Below, piece after piece: positions 1 through 6,078 of a stretch of 8,657 nt of DNA (the first letter of the stretch is position 1; each line of letters opens with the position of its first letter). Source of the DNA: an uncultured Oscillibacter sp. (lineage in GTDB: Bacteria; Bacillota; Clostridia; Oscillospirales; Oscillospiraceae); assembly GCF_910587525.1 (NCBI RefSeq), contig NZ_CAJULS010000099.1, forward strand, positions 1 through 8,657. The letters run 5' to 3'. Made by a program: the position numbers and the translations under genes. The notes beneath the pieces were generated by a model that did not search any database, was not told where the DNA came from, and saw only the letters and a program-made list of their open reading frames with translations.

Positions 1-1
1 C

Positions 2-1009
2 ATCGCCAAGCTGGAGCGGGGCCAGTTCATCATGATCCGGGAGGGCACCGCCGCCAGGAACCTGGAGTCCCTGGTCCCCCTGCTGTGCGATCAGTACTCT
101 GAGCGGTGCATGTTCTGCACTGACGACAAACACCCCAGCGACCTGCTGGAAAAGGGCCACATCGACTACATTGTGAAAAAGGCCATCGCCCTGGGGGCGG
201 ACCCCATCACGGCGGTGAAGGTGGCCTGCCACAATGCCGCCCGCTACTTTTTGCTGAACAACCGGGGGGCCATCGCCCCGGGGTATCTGGCGGACTTTGT
301 GCTCATCGACAATTTCCAGGATTTCAACATTGAGAAAGTCTTCAAAAAGGGCGTCCTGATGGTGGAGAACGGCACGGTGCGGGACTTCCCCGCCCCGGAG
401 ATCGAGCCCTATCTCACCCAGCGGGCCCACAGCACCTTCCATCTGGGCCGCCTCACGGCGGAGGACTTCATGGATCACCGCCCCCGGGGCATCATCGGCA
501 TGGTGGAAGGGGAGATCACCACCCAGGACGCGGGCTACTCCGACCGCATCGACGTGGAGTACGACGTGCTGAAAATCGCCGTGGTGGAGCGGCACAAGAA
601 CACCCACCACATCGGCATCGGCTTTATCCAGGGCTACGGGCTCAAGTCCGGCGCCGTGGCCACCTCCATCTCCCACGACTCCCACAACATCATCGTGGTG
701 GGGACCAATGAGGCCGGCATGGCTGCCGCGGTCAACCGGGTAGTGGAACTGAACGGCGGTATCGTGGTGTGGGACGGCGGCGCTCCTATCGCCGAGGTGC
801 CCCTGGCCATCGCGGGCATCATGAGCGACGAGCCGCTGGAGACGGTGAACGAGAAACTGGAGTCCGCAAAAGAGCAGGCCCACGGCCTGGGCGTGGGGCA
901 GGGCATCGACCCCTTCATGACACTGAGCTTCATGGCCCTGCCGGTGATCCCCTCCCTGCGGATCACCACCCGGGGCGTGTTCGACGTGGGCAGCCAGAGC
1001 TACGTGTGA
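2..1009 (+). CDS. ade: Adenine deaminase, C-terminal part (5' truncated by window edge)
   Basis: Adenine deaminase hydrolyses adenine to hypoxanthine and ammonia in cytoplasmic purine salvage. The reading frame is open from base 2, so the start lies to the left; 335 residues remain, about the C-terminal 55-60% of the usual 570-600 residue protein. Visible family marks are the metal/catalytic TDDKHPSD segment (Asp codons at 122-127), the amidohydrolase tail motif with NAARYFLL, GAIAPGYLADFVLID (about 235-305), and the adenine-deaminase-specific C-terminal domain with VEGEITT, HHIGIGFIQGYGLKSGA, SHDSHNIIVVG and the closing GVGQGIDPFMTLSFMALPVIP. The stop is TGA at 1007-1009, partly inside a stem-loop. 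The next gene converges on it from the other strand. Identification is firm; only the N-terminal amidohydrolase half is unseen. Confidence 0.95.
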   Translation: MAKLERGQFIMIREGTAARNLESLVPLLCDQYSERCMFCTDDKHPSDLLEKGHIDYIVKKAIALGADPITAVKVACHNAARYFLLNNRGAIAPGYLADFVLIDNFQDFNIEKVFKKGVLMVENGTVRDFPAPEIEPYLTQRAHSTFHLGRLTAEDFMDHRPRGIIGMVEGEITTQDAGYSDRIDVEYDVLKIAVVERHKNTHHIGIGFIQGYGLKSGAVATSISHDSHNIIVVGTNEAGMAAAVNRVVELNGGIVVWDGGAPIAEVPLAIAGIMSDEPLETVNEKLESAKEQAHGLGVGQGIDPFMTLSFMALPVIPSLRITTRGVFDVGSQSYV

Positions 1010-1035
1010 TACTTCTTCTCGAGAGAAAGAGTATC
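1008..1035 (+). other. Stem-loop overlapping the ade stop codon
   Basis: The arms 1008-1020 and 1023-1035 pair almost throughout: GATACT against AGTATC on the outside and TTCTC against GAGAA inside, with one G-T and one C-A position between. The left arm begins inside the ade TGA. The stem is followed on the plus strand by A residues rather than a T tract, so it does not look like a standard intrinsic terminator. It may be a 3'-end stabiliser or a weak terminator for ade. The pairing is visible directly; the function is inferred. Confidence 0.45.
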
Positions 1036-1094
1036 AAAAAAGAGCTTGATTCCACCGCACAGCCTGGCGGTCATCCAAGTCTCTGCGGCGGCAG

Positions 1095-1128
1095 CAAAAA
1101 AAGGTCCCGGAGCAATGCTCCGGGACCT
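1095..1128 (-). terminator. Rho-independent terminator of the hydrolase-lipoprotein operon
   Basis: A 12-bp perfect stem (1102-1113 with 1117-1128, GGTCCCGGAGC core) with a 3-nt loop is followed on the minus strand by a run of seven or eight T (plus-strand A at 1095-1102). It begins 4 nt after the lipoprotein TAA at 1133-1135, exactly where the transcript should end. On the plus strand the stem is followed by only a weak T-rich stretch (TTATTTTG), so any effect on ade read-through would be secondary. Confidence 0.9.
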
Positions 1129-1132
1129 CGCC

Positions 1133-2437
1133 TTATTTTGTTCTCAGGGGCAGGTAGGATTGGAAGTGCCAGCTTCCGTTTCGATTTTTTAACGTCAGGA
1201 CGGAGGTATCGCTCATAAGGCAGGCCGTATCCTCCGAATACCAGCCGGACGTACACTCAAACCAGCCGGGGTCCATGTCGCTGACGAAATTATAGTACGC
1301 CCCGTACTCCGGAAGGCAGAGAAGGGTGGTGCTCCTGGAATAATCCCTCGCGCCGGAGCCGTTGTAGGGGGAGAAATCCAGATACTCCGTGGTGATGCCC
1401 ATGTGCTCTTTCAGACAGGCGTCCACGTCTGCGCGGAGGTACTTATGGATGGGCACGGGCATCCGGTCAAGGGAAAGATCCCCAAAAGGCCAGCCCTCCT
1501 CCGCTTTCAGTGCCTGAAATTCCGCTTCGCCGGAAATCTCCTCCCCCGGCGAGAAGTGCCGCAAAAAGGCGGAGAGGTCCAGCTCCTCCGGCCAGCGGTA
1601 ATAGCAGGAGACCAGGCAGGTCAGCGGGTTTACATAGCTCACCCCGTCCCGCTCAATGAAGGGCTGGAAGGCCCCGTTTACCCGGGTAATCTCCTCCGCC
1701 GTCAGGGGGACCGCCCCCTCCGGCAGGAAGGACTGGAAGAGCCAGCGGTCCTCCTGCTTCCGCAGGGTCAAAACCGTATTGCTGCCGGCGAGCCGGGCCT
1801 CCCCGTCCGTGTACCAGCCGCTCTCACACCGAAAGACCCCCGGGCCGAAGTCGCTGGTGGTGTTGTAGTAGGTTTGAAACGCCTCCAGATAGTAAAGACC
1901 GCTGGTCCACGGGGCGGCGAGGTCCTCCGTTGTGACCCCCGCGTACTCCGTCAAAAAGGCGTCCACCCGGTCCCCGGGGTACCGGTGGATGGGCACCGGC
2001 ATGTCCTCCTGGGGCCGGTCCCGCTCAAAGTCCCACGCCTCCAGCCCCGTCAGGGCCGCGTACTCCTCCTGGCTGACAGTACCGCCGTCATCCTCCTCCG
2101 GGAGAGGCCAGTACGCCAGAAAGGCAGACAGGTCGATCTCCTCCGGGGTCTGGTAGAAGCAGGTGAAAAATGCGCTGAGCGGGTTCGCCCGGGACACGTT
2201 TTTCTCGTCGGTGAAATAGGGCAGAAATGCCCCGTTCACCCGGTTGACCTCCTCCGCCGTCAGGGCAGCCGCCCCCTCCGGCAGGTCCGGCGGGTTCTCC
2301 GGGCCCTTTGTCTCCGGGGCGGTATCCTCAACAGGCGGTGCCTCTTCCGGAGGAGGCGTTTCCTCCGCCTTTTGGCCGCAGGCAGTCAGCAGCAGCGCCA
2401 GCAAAAGCAGCGTCGCCAATATGCGCTGTTCTTTCAC
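1133..2437 (-). CDS. Lipoprotein with two tandem copies of an unrecognised domain
   Basis: I do not recognise this 434-residue protein. It opens with a lipoprotein signal: basic VKEQR, a leucine-rich core, then LLTAC with the lipidated Cys at residue 20, so the mature protein should sit on the outer face of the membrane. Residues 21-52 form a Pro/Glu-rich linker. The rest is two similar blocks, about 53-239 and 239-430. Each starts PEGA..LTAEE.(N/T)RVNGAF, then has a C[FY]Y..PEE(I/L)DLSAFL stretch, MPVPIH[RK]Y, G(V/I)TTE, a C.SGWY motif, a VLTL strand and a final W.FQS(F/Y)LP. GTG at 2435-2437 was chosen because GGTGAGGAG lies 6 nt upstream and the signal peptide then starts properly; an in-frame TTG at 2459-2461 would add eight residues and place that ribosome site inside the gene. 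It follows the hydrolase by 10 nt, so probably one transcript. Confidence 0.85.
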   Translation of the reverse strand: MKEQRILATLLLLALLLTACGQKAEETPPPEEAPPVEDTAPETKGPENPPDLPEGAAALTAEEVNRVNGAFLPYFTDEKNVSRANPLSAFFTCFYQTPEEIDLSAFLAYWPLPEEDDGGTVSQEEYAALTGLEAWDFERDRPQEDMPVPIHRYPGDRVDAFLTEYAGVTTEDLAAPWTSGLYYLEAFQTYYNTTSDFGPGVFRCESGWYTDGEARLAGSNTVLTLRKQEDRWLFQSFLPEGAVPLTAEEITRVNGAFQPFIERDGVSYVNPLTCLVSCYYRWPEELDLSAFLRHFSPGEEISGEAEFQALKAEEGWPFGDLSLDRMPVPIHKYLRADVDACLKEHMGITTEYLDFSPYNGSGARDYSRSTTLLCLPEYGAYYNFVSDMDPGWFECTSGWYSEDTACLMSDTSVLTLKNRNGSWHFQSYLPLRTK

Positions 2438-2447
2438 GCCGCGCTCC

Positions 2448-2999
2448 TCACCCGTTTTCAATGATGACCTGGCACGCCTTCATGGCCGCCAGCGCGTTTT
2501 TGTGGCTCTCCGGCGTCACCCCGGCGCAGCAGGCCGCATCCACCACAGTTTCCACCTCCGGCAGAAAGGACTTGACCAGCAGCACGTTGGAGATCACACA
2601 GATGTCGGTGCACAGCCCGATGAACGTGGCCTTTTCCACCCCGGGCCGGCCCTGCTTTTTCAGATCCTCATCCCGGGCCTTCAGCATGGCCCCCAGATAC
2701 CGGCTGCCAAAGCCGTGCTTGTCGATGGGCGTCCGGCCCACGGCGTACGCCGTCAGCTGGGGGACGATCTCCCAGCCCTCCGTGCCCCAGATGCAGTGGG
2801 GAACCGGGAGATTCCGGCCCTCCTGGCTCTCCAGATAGTCCGGCCCGTGGGTGTCCCGGGTGAAGATGATCTCCTCCCCCTGCTCCAGGGCTTTTGCCAC
2901 CCGGCGGGCGGCATAGGGCACGATGGCCTTTGCCTCTGCCGTCCCCAGGGGCCCCGTGACAAAGTCGTTCTGCATATCCACCACAATCAGATAGTTCAT
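2448..2999 (-). CDS. Isochorismatase/nicotinamidase-fold cysteine hydrolase
   Basis: A 183-residue cytoplasmic amidohydrolase-type enzyme of the isochorismatase superfamily, close in length to nicotinamidases. The expected Asp-Lys-Cys triad is present: D8 in VVDMQNDF, K94 in PIDKHGFGS, and C134 in the GLCTDICV loop. A PncA-like metal site is partly visible as D49 and H51 in TRDTHGPDY plus H68 in PVPHCIWGTEGW; the second His of the classic DWHP..H motif is not present, so nicotinamide as substrate is plausible but not proven. Other members of the fold act on isochorismate, N-carbamoyl compounds or ureidoacrylate. The ribosome site AGGGAGG lies 8 nt before the ATG. It is first in a two-gene operon with the lipoprotein and is divergent from the AraC regulator, a likely controller. 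Confidence 0.9.
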   Translation of the reverse strand: MNYLIVVDMQNDFVTGPLGTAEAKAIVPYAARRVAKALEQGEEIIFTRDTHGPDYLESQEGRNLPVPHCIWGTEGWEIVPQLTAYAVGRTPIDKHGFGSRYLGAMLKARDEDLKKQGRPGVEKATFIGLCTDICVISNVLLVKSFLPEVETVVDAACCAGVTPESHKNALAAMKACQVIIENG

Positions 3000-3025
3000 A
3001 CTCCAAACCTCCCTGCGTTTTTTCC

Positions 3026-3054
3026 ATTCTACTCCGTTTGAAGATATTTTACAA
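3026..3054 (-). promoter_or_regulatory. Promoter of the hydrolase-lipoprotein operon
   Basis: On the minus strand TTGTAA (3054-3049) and TAGAAT (3031-3026) are separated by exactly 17 nt, a good sigma-A/70 match, placed about 27 nt before the hydrolase ATG. Its -35 box overlaps the -35 region of the divergent AraC promoter by two bases, so one bound regulator could affect both directions. Confidence 0.7.
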
Positions 3055-3081
3055 GACTTTTTCCCCCGCCAGGGCTATACT
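3053..3081 (+). promoter_or_regulatory. Promoter of the AraC-DUF2000 operon
   Basis: A strong -10 box TATACT (3076-3081) has a weak -35 AAGACT (3053-3058) at 17 nt. A better-looking TTTACA at 3048-3053 is 22 nt away, too far for normal spacing. A weak -35 with a good -10 is common for promoters helped by an activator such as the encoded AraC protein. The leader would be under 20 nt, just enough for AAGGAGG at 3091-3097. Confidence 0.6.
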
Positions 3082-3104
3082 GTCACCGTGAAGGAGGCGC
3101 ACCC

Positions 3105-3932
3105 ATGGACACAAGCGAGAAAACCGCGGTCTTTGACCGTGTTTTGCAGACCGAGGGCTACTGTTTCCGGGGGCTAGCCCAGCCCTTCCCCACCCACTTC
3201 CACGGTCACTACGTGCTGGGGCTGGTGGAGGGCGGCATCCGGGAGCTTGCCTGCAGGGGACAGACGTGGACCCTCCGTCCCGGCAGCCTCATGCTGCTGA
3301 GTCCCGGGGAGAGCCACGCCTGCACCCAGCAGGAGGGGACGCTGGACTACCGCAGCGCCAACGTCTCCATTGAGGCCATGCTGACGCTGGCCGCCGGGCT
3401 GACAGCAGACGGGAAGCTGCCCGTCTTTTCCTCACCGGTGGTGGAGGACTTCCCGCTGGCCCAGCAGTTTCATGCATTCCACCGCCGCCTCATGGCCGGG
3501 GACAGCGCCGCCGCGGAGGAAGCCCTGCTGCTGTTCCTCTCGGGCCTGCTGGAGCCCGCCGCCTCCGCCCCGGCGCCGGAGCCCTGCCGGGCAGAGGCCG
3601 CGGCGGCCCGGATTTTTATCCAGGAACACTTTGCCCAGCGGATCAGCCTGGACCAGCTCTGCCGCCACACCGGCCTGAGCAAGTCCACGCTGCTGCGCGC
3701 CTTCACCCGGGAGGTTGGCATCACCCCCTACCGGTATTTGGAGACCGTTCGGGTCAATGAGGCAAAAGTCCTGCTGGAGCGGGGCGTGCCGCCTCTGGAG
3801 GCAGCCCTGAAAACCGGCTTTTCCGATCAGAGCCACTTCACCAACTGCTTCACCCGCCACATCGGCCTGCCGCCGGGGATGTACCAGAATATCCGAAACG
3901 AAAGAGGAGAAACCGATGGACTTCCAGACTGA
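3105..3932 (+). CDS. AraC-family transcriptional regulator with cupin sensor domain
   Basis: A 275-residue regulator. The N-terminal part (about 15-90) reads as an AraC-type cupin ligand pocket: HFHGHYVLGLVEGG with H31, H33 and H35, and LRPGSLMLLSPGESHAC. After an Ala/Pro-rich linker (about 150-165), two helix-turn-helix units follow: ISLDQLCRHTGLSKSTLLRAF (about 180-200) and PPLEAALKTGFSDQSHFTNCFTRHIGLPPGMYQ (about 229-261), the latter carrying the AraC signature. The ATG has AAGGAGG 7 nt upstream. The gene overlaps the DUF2000 gene by 17 nt, implying coupled translation. It is divergent from the hydrolase-lipoprotein operon with abutting promoters, so it likely controls that operon, itself, or both. 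The ligand is unknown. Confidence 0.93.
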   Translation: MDTSEKTAVFDRVLQTEGYCFRGLAQPFPTHFHGHYVLGLVEGGIRELACRGQTWTLRPGSLMLLSPGESHACTQQEGTLDYRSANVSIEAMLTLAAGLTADGKLPVFSSPVVEDFPLAQQFHAFHRRLMAGDSAAAEEALLLFLSGLLEPAASAPAPEPCRAEAAAARIFIQEHFAQRISLDQLCRHTGLSKSTLLRAFTREVGITPYRYLETVRVNEAKVLLERGVPPLEAALKTGFSDQSHFTNCFTRHIGLPPGMYQNIRNERGETDGLPD

Positions 3933-4338
3933 AAAATGCGTCATCGTGGCGGACGGAGCCCTGCCCCCAGGGCTCATCGCCAACACCGCCGCCATCCTGG
4001 GGATTACCCTGGGGAAAAATCTTCCGGAGGCCGTTGGGCCGGATGTGATCGACGGCTCCGGCGTCCTCCACCCGGGCATCATCGCCTTTCCCGTGCCCAT
4101 CCTGCGTGGGGACCGGGAGAGCCTCCGCTCTCTGCGGGAGAGGCTCCGCACGCCACCCTTCTCCACCCTCTTCGCCGCGGACTTCTCAGAGCTGGCCCAG
4201 GGGTGCAGGACCTATGGGGAGTTTCAGGCGAAGATTGCCGCCGCGCCGGAGGACAGCCTCCAATATCTGGGCGTCGCCGTCTGCGGAGACAAAAAGCTGG
4301 TGAACAAGCTCACCGGCAGCCTGCCGCTGCTGCGGTGA
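3916..4338 (+). CDS. DUF2000 family protein
   Basis: A 140-residue cytoplasmic protein matching the DUF2000 pattern: KCVIVADGALPPGLIANTAAILG at the N-terminus (7-29), GPDVIDGSG (41-49), IIAFPVPILRGD (55-66), and the conserved end YLGVAVCGDKKLVNKLTGSLPLLR (117-140). The family is a small alpha/beta fold with no settled function that I know of. The ATG lies inside the end of the araC-type gene with GAGGAG 6 nt before it, so the two proteins are translationally coupled and may act together; pairing of AraC regulators with DUF2000 partners is something I recall from other bacteria but cannot verify here. A terminator follows 8 nt after the TGA. Confidence 0.87.
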   Translation: MDFQTEKCVIVADGALPPGLIANTAAILGITLGKNLPEAVGPDVIDGSGVLHPGIIAFPVPILRGDRESLRSLRERLRTPPFSTLFAADFSELAQGCRTYGEFQAKIAAAPEDSLQYLGVAVCGDKKLVNKLTGSLPLLR

Positions 4339-4346
4339 GAATCAGG

Positions 4347-4376
4347 CCGCCCCGGCATACGCCGGGGCGGTCTTTT
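4347..4376 (+). terminator. Rho-independent terminator after the DUF2000 gene
   Basis: A 10-bp perfect GC stem (4347-4356 with 4361-4370), 4-nt loop ATAC, then TCTTTT. It ends the AraC-DUF2000 transcript. On the minus strand the stem lacks a following T tract, so it is at best a weak end for the padR transcript arriving from the right. Confidence 0.88.
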
Positions 4377-4414
4377 CAGCGCCTGTGGGGTCCGGCTCCC
4401 TGACCGCACCTCTC

Positions 4415-4643
4415 TTATCCGAATCTCTCCAGCATCTCCACATACCTGTCCAAGTGGTCCCGCAGGTCCGCCTCTCCCCAATAGGCCACATGGAAAACCT
4501 GTCCGCCCCGGCGCATGACCAGATGCTGCCGGGACTCAATGGTATCCCGCCAGTACCAGGCGCTGTCCGTTCCCGGAACGGTAATCCGCAGCTCGGGATG
4601 GTCCGCGATGTCCGGCCAGAAAGTCCACCGCCAGTCTCCTCAT
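4415..4643 (-). pseudogene. Small PadR-partner gene with a frame break near its start
   Basis: An ATG (4643-4641) overlaps the padR stop as ATGA, with GAGAGGGGG 7 nt upstream, a textbook coupled start. Read from that ATG, the protein runs MRRLAVDFLAGH and soon looks unlike a protein. The frame that looks real is the padR frame just after its TGA: 74 codons (4639 to the TAA at 4415-4417) including WTFWPDIADHPELRITVPG, DSAWYWRDTIESRQHLVMRR, GGQVFHVAYWGEADL and DHLDRYVEMLERFG. That frame has no ATG in its first 40 codons. Removing one base within codons 3-5 would join MRR to the WRWTFWPD body. I read this as a one-base insertion in a small cytoplasmic gene, by mutation or sequencing error. No domain name is assigned. 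Programmed frameshifting or stop read-through are less likely alternatives. Confidence 0.5.
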
Positions 4644-4966
4644 GTCTCTTCCCCCTCTCTCATCTCCCGCTGTCCGTCGTCCACACAGCGGCGCATATTC
4701 TCCATCTCCCGCCGGAACAGCGCCCGGCCATTCTCCGTGATCCGGTAGACCCGCATCCGGCCCTGGGACCAGCTCTCCCGGATCAGCTCCTCCTCCTGAA
4801 ATTTCCCCAGGATGGCGTACAGCGTCCCCGGCCCCAGGGCCGCCCGTCCCTCCGTCAGCTGCCGGACATAGGCGGCGATCTCCGTGCCGCACCGCTCCTG
4901 CCGCCACAGGGCCAACAGGACGTAGAACATGCTCTCCGTCAGGGACTTCAAGGGTTGTCTTGCCAT
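4640..4966 (-). CDS. PadR-family transcriptional regulator
   Basis: A 108-residue winged-helix protein of the short PadR type. Residues 8-22 (SLTESMFYVLLALWR), GTEIAAYVRQLTEGR (27-41), the recognition-helix motif LGPGTLYAILGKFQEEELI (44-62) and the wing RMRVYRITENGRALFRREMENM (70-91) are all typical. The C-terminal helix is short, as in group-2 PadR proteins. The start ATG has AAAGGAGGG with 5 nt spacing. PadR proteins usually repress their own operon and respond to small molecules or envelope stress; here the upstream region holds palindromes with AATATC/GATATT half-sites that are natural operator candidates. Its partner gene starts inside its stop codon but is frame-disrupted. No transporter lies beside it, so its target is not evident. 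Confidence 0.93.
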   Translation of the reverse strand: MARQPLKSLTESMFYVLLALWRQERCGTEIAAYVRQLTEGRAALGPGTLYAILGKFQEEELIRESWSQGRMRVYRITENGRALFRREMENMRRCVDDGQREMREGEET

Positions 4967-4990
4967 GGCGGCCCTCCTTTCATGCTCTTG

Positions 4991-5036
4991 GAAACTGTAT
5001 TCACAGGCGTTGAACGCCGTCTGTGAATATAGTTTC
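4991..5036. repeat. 46-bp near-perfect palindrome upstream of padR
   Basis: The outer arms 4991-5005 (GAAACTGTATTCACA) and 5022-5036 pair at 14 of 15 positions, the exception being G-T. Inside them a second stem, GGCGTT (5006-5011) with AACGCC (5013-5018), makes a nested hairpin, leaving GTC as a bulge. There is no T tract on either side, so it is not a terminator. It sits 25 nt before the padR start, within the probable leader. It could be an operator, a leader-RNA hairpin, or a small mobile repeat. Confidence 0.7.
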
Positions 5037-5037
5037 T

Positions 5038-5058
5038 TAATATCGTTTTGCGATATTA
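5038..5058. promoter_or_regulatory. Candidate PadR operator, TAATATCG-N5-CGATATTA
   Basis: A perfect 8-bp inverted repeat (5038-5045 and 5051-5058) spaced by TTTTG. The half-site GATATT recurs at 5078-5083 and 5091-5096 in the same stretch, giving four half-sites within 60 bp of the padR promoter region. PadR dimers bind AT-rich dyads of this kind and often autoregulate, so an operator is the natural reading; binding is inferred, not shown. Confidence 0.5.
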
Positions 5059-5080
5059 CCTGCTTTCAGTTCAGCATGAT

Positions 5081-5101
5081 ATTATAATACGATATTGTCA
5101 A
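5081..5101 (-). promoter_or_regulatory. Candidate padR promoter elements
   Basis: On the minus strand a perfect TATAAT lies at 5086-5081 and a perfect TTGACA at 5101-5096, but they are only 9 nt apart, too close to work as one promoter. Either TATAAT uses a poor upstream -35 near 5104-5109, or TTGACA uses a poor -10 further downstream. The region is AT-rich and clearly the promoter area, but I cannot fix the start point. Confidence 0.35.
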
Positions 5102-5151
5102 CAGTAAGTTTGGGGCCGGAAGTTTCACCCAGCTCTGGCAGGTTTTGAGGG

Positions 5152-5181
5152 TTGCTTCCTGCCCTTGGTCTCCGCTACAAT
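5152..5181 (+). promoter_or_regulatory. Promoter of the SleB-like hydrolase gene
   Basis: TTGCTT (5152-5157) and TACAAT (5176-5181) with an 18-nt spacer form a reasonable sigma-A/70 promoter, 34 nt before the start codon. A sporulation sigma factor cannot be excluded from sequence alone. Confidence 0.5.
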
Positions 5182-5215
5182 AGACGCAGGAAATTTTGCG
5201 GAAAGGAAGGGATGT

Positions 5216-6046
5216 ATGACACGACAGATAAACCCGAAATCAAAGAGCGGCCGCCGCTCTCCCGGCAGGAGAATGCTGCTGGGTCTGCTGGCGGCCCTGA
5301 CACTGGCTGTCCCGGCCAAGGCCGCCCGGACGGTGCCCGTCCAGATCGACGGCACGGCCCTGGACGCCGTGTGCCATCTGGAGAACGGCGTTACCTACGT
5401 GCCCCTGCGTGCGCTGCTGGACACCCTGGGGGGCTGGGATGTATCCTGGGACAGCACCAAACGGGCTGCCGTGGCCGTCTCCGGCGATTCCTGCCTGACG
5501 GCGGATCCGGCGGCAGACACCGTGACGGTGGACGGCGAAGCCCGCTCCGGCAGAGTCTATGTCCAGGAGGGCGTCACCTACGTGCCCCTGCGGACCGCCG
5601 CGGAGCTGCTGGGGTGCGCCGTGGAGTGGGACGCCTATTTTCAGGGAGCCGCCGTCACCTCCCGGTCGGCAGAGCACAACGCCGTGGACTTCTACTGGCT
5701 CAGCCGGATCATCAGCGCCGAGAGCCGGGGCGAACCCATGGAGGGTCAGATCGCCGTGGGCAACGTAGTGCTGGAGCGGGTGGCCAGCGAGGATTTTCCG
5801 GACAACATCCCCGACGTGGTCTTTCAGCAGGCCGGCGGCATTGTGCAGTTTGAGCCCGTGGAGAACGGCACCGTGTACCTGGAGCCTACCGACCAGTCCG
5901 TGGAGGCTGCCCGGCGGACGCTGCGTGGGGAGAAGTCCCTGGAGGGGGCCATGTTCTTCTACGCCCCGGCCCTGTCCGAGGGCGTGTGGATCAACGGCAA
6001 CCGGACGTATCTCACCACCATCGGCTGCCACCGGTTCTATCTCTGA
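5216..6046 (+). CDS. Secreted SleB-type cell-wall hydrolase with copper-amine-oxidase-like N-terminal repeats
   Basis: A 276-residue exported protein. A basic leader (1-19) and hydrophobic core (20-33) end in AKA-A, giving likely signal-peptidase cleavage after residue 36. Residues 38-150 form a copper-amine-oxidase N-terminal-like module with two repeats, each marked by VTYVPLR (59-65 and 120-126) followed by a LLxxLG..V.WD-type stretch; in Clostridia this module is thought to bind the wall, not copper. Residues 158-276 are a Hydrolase_2/SleB domain with the SAESRGEP motif, E169 being the expected catalytic glutamate, and the GAMFFYAP and WING..T end. SleB proteins cleave peptidoglycan, classically spore cortex as lytic transglycosylases. 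ATG at 5216 was chosen over the upstream GTG-like frame because AAGGAAGGG lies 4-5 nt before it. It is monocistronic, with its own promoter and terminator. Confidence 0.92.
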   Translation: MTRQINPKSKSGRRSPGRRMLLGLLAALTLAVPAKAARTVPVQIDGTALDAVCHLENGVTYVPLRALLDTLGGWDVSWDSTKRAAVAVSGDSCLTADPAADTVTVDGEARSGRVYVQEGVTYVPLRTAAELLGCAVEWDAYFQGAAVTSRSAEHNAVDFYWLSRIISAESRGEPMEGQIAVGNVVLERVASEDFPDNIPDVVFQQAGGIVQFEPVENGTVYLEPTDQSVEAARRTLRGEKSLEGAMFFYAPALSEGVWINGNRTYLTTIGCHRFYL

Positions 6047-6078
6047 GCGCCTGCCGGGAACAGTGCAAAACCGGCCGG

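Noticed and set aside
2459..2461. TTG start giving an eight-residue longer lipoprotein
   Set aside because: It overlaps the hydrolase gene and puts the GGTGAGGAG ribosome site inside the coding region; GTG at 2437 fits both that site and the signal peptide.
1403..2464. Plus-strand open frame (353 codons) opposite the lipoprotein gene
   Set aside because: Composition is Arg/Leu/Gly/Pro-rich shadow type, with no ribosome site or domain; the minus-strand gene has a signal peptide, repeats, a ribosome site and a terminator.
4640..4642. padR TGA as a selenocysteine or recoded stop
   Set aside because: No SECIS-like hairpin follows and the PadR protein is a normal length at this stop; a simple one-base frame break in the next gene explains the layout better.
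4991..5058. CRISPR-like or attachment-site repeat
   Set aside because: The palindromes differ from each other in sequence, there are no regularly spaced direct repeats or spacers, and no integrase or cas gene is present in the window.
5240..6031. Minus-strand open frame (263 codons) opposite the SleB-like gene
   Set aside because: Shadow of the SleB-like gene, low-complexity His/Gly-rich, no start signals.
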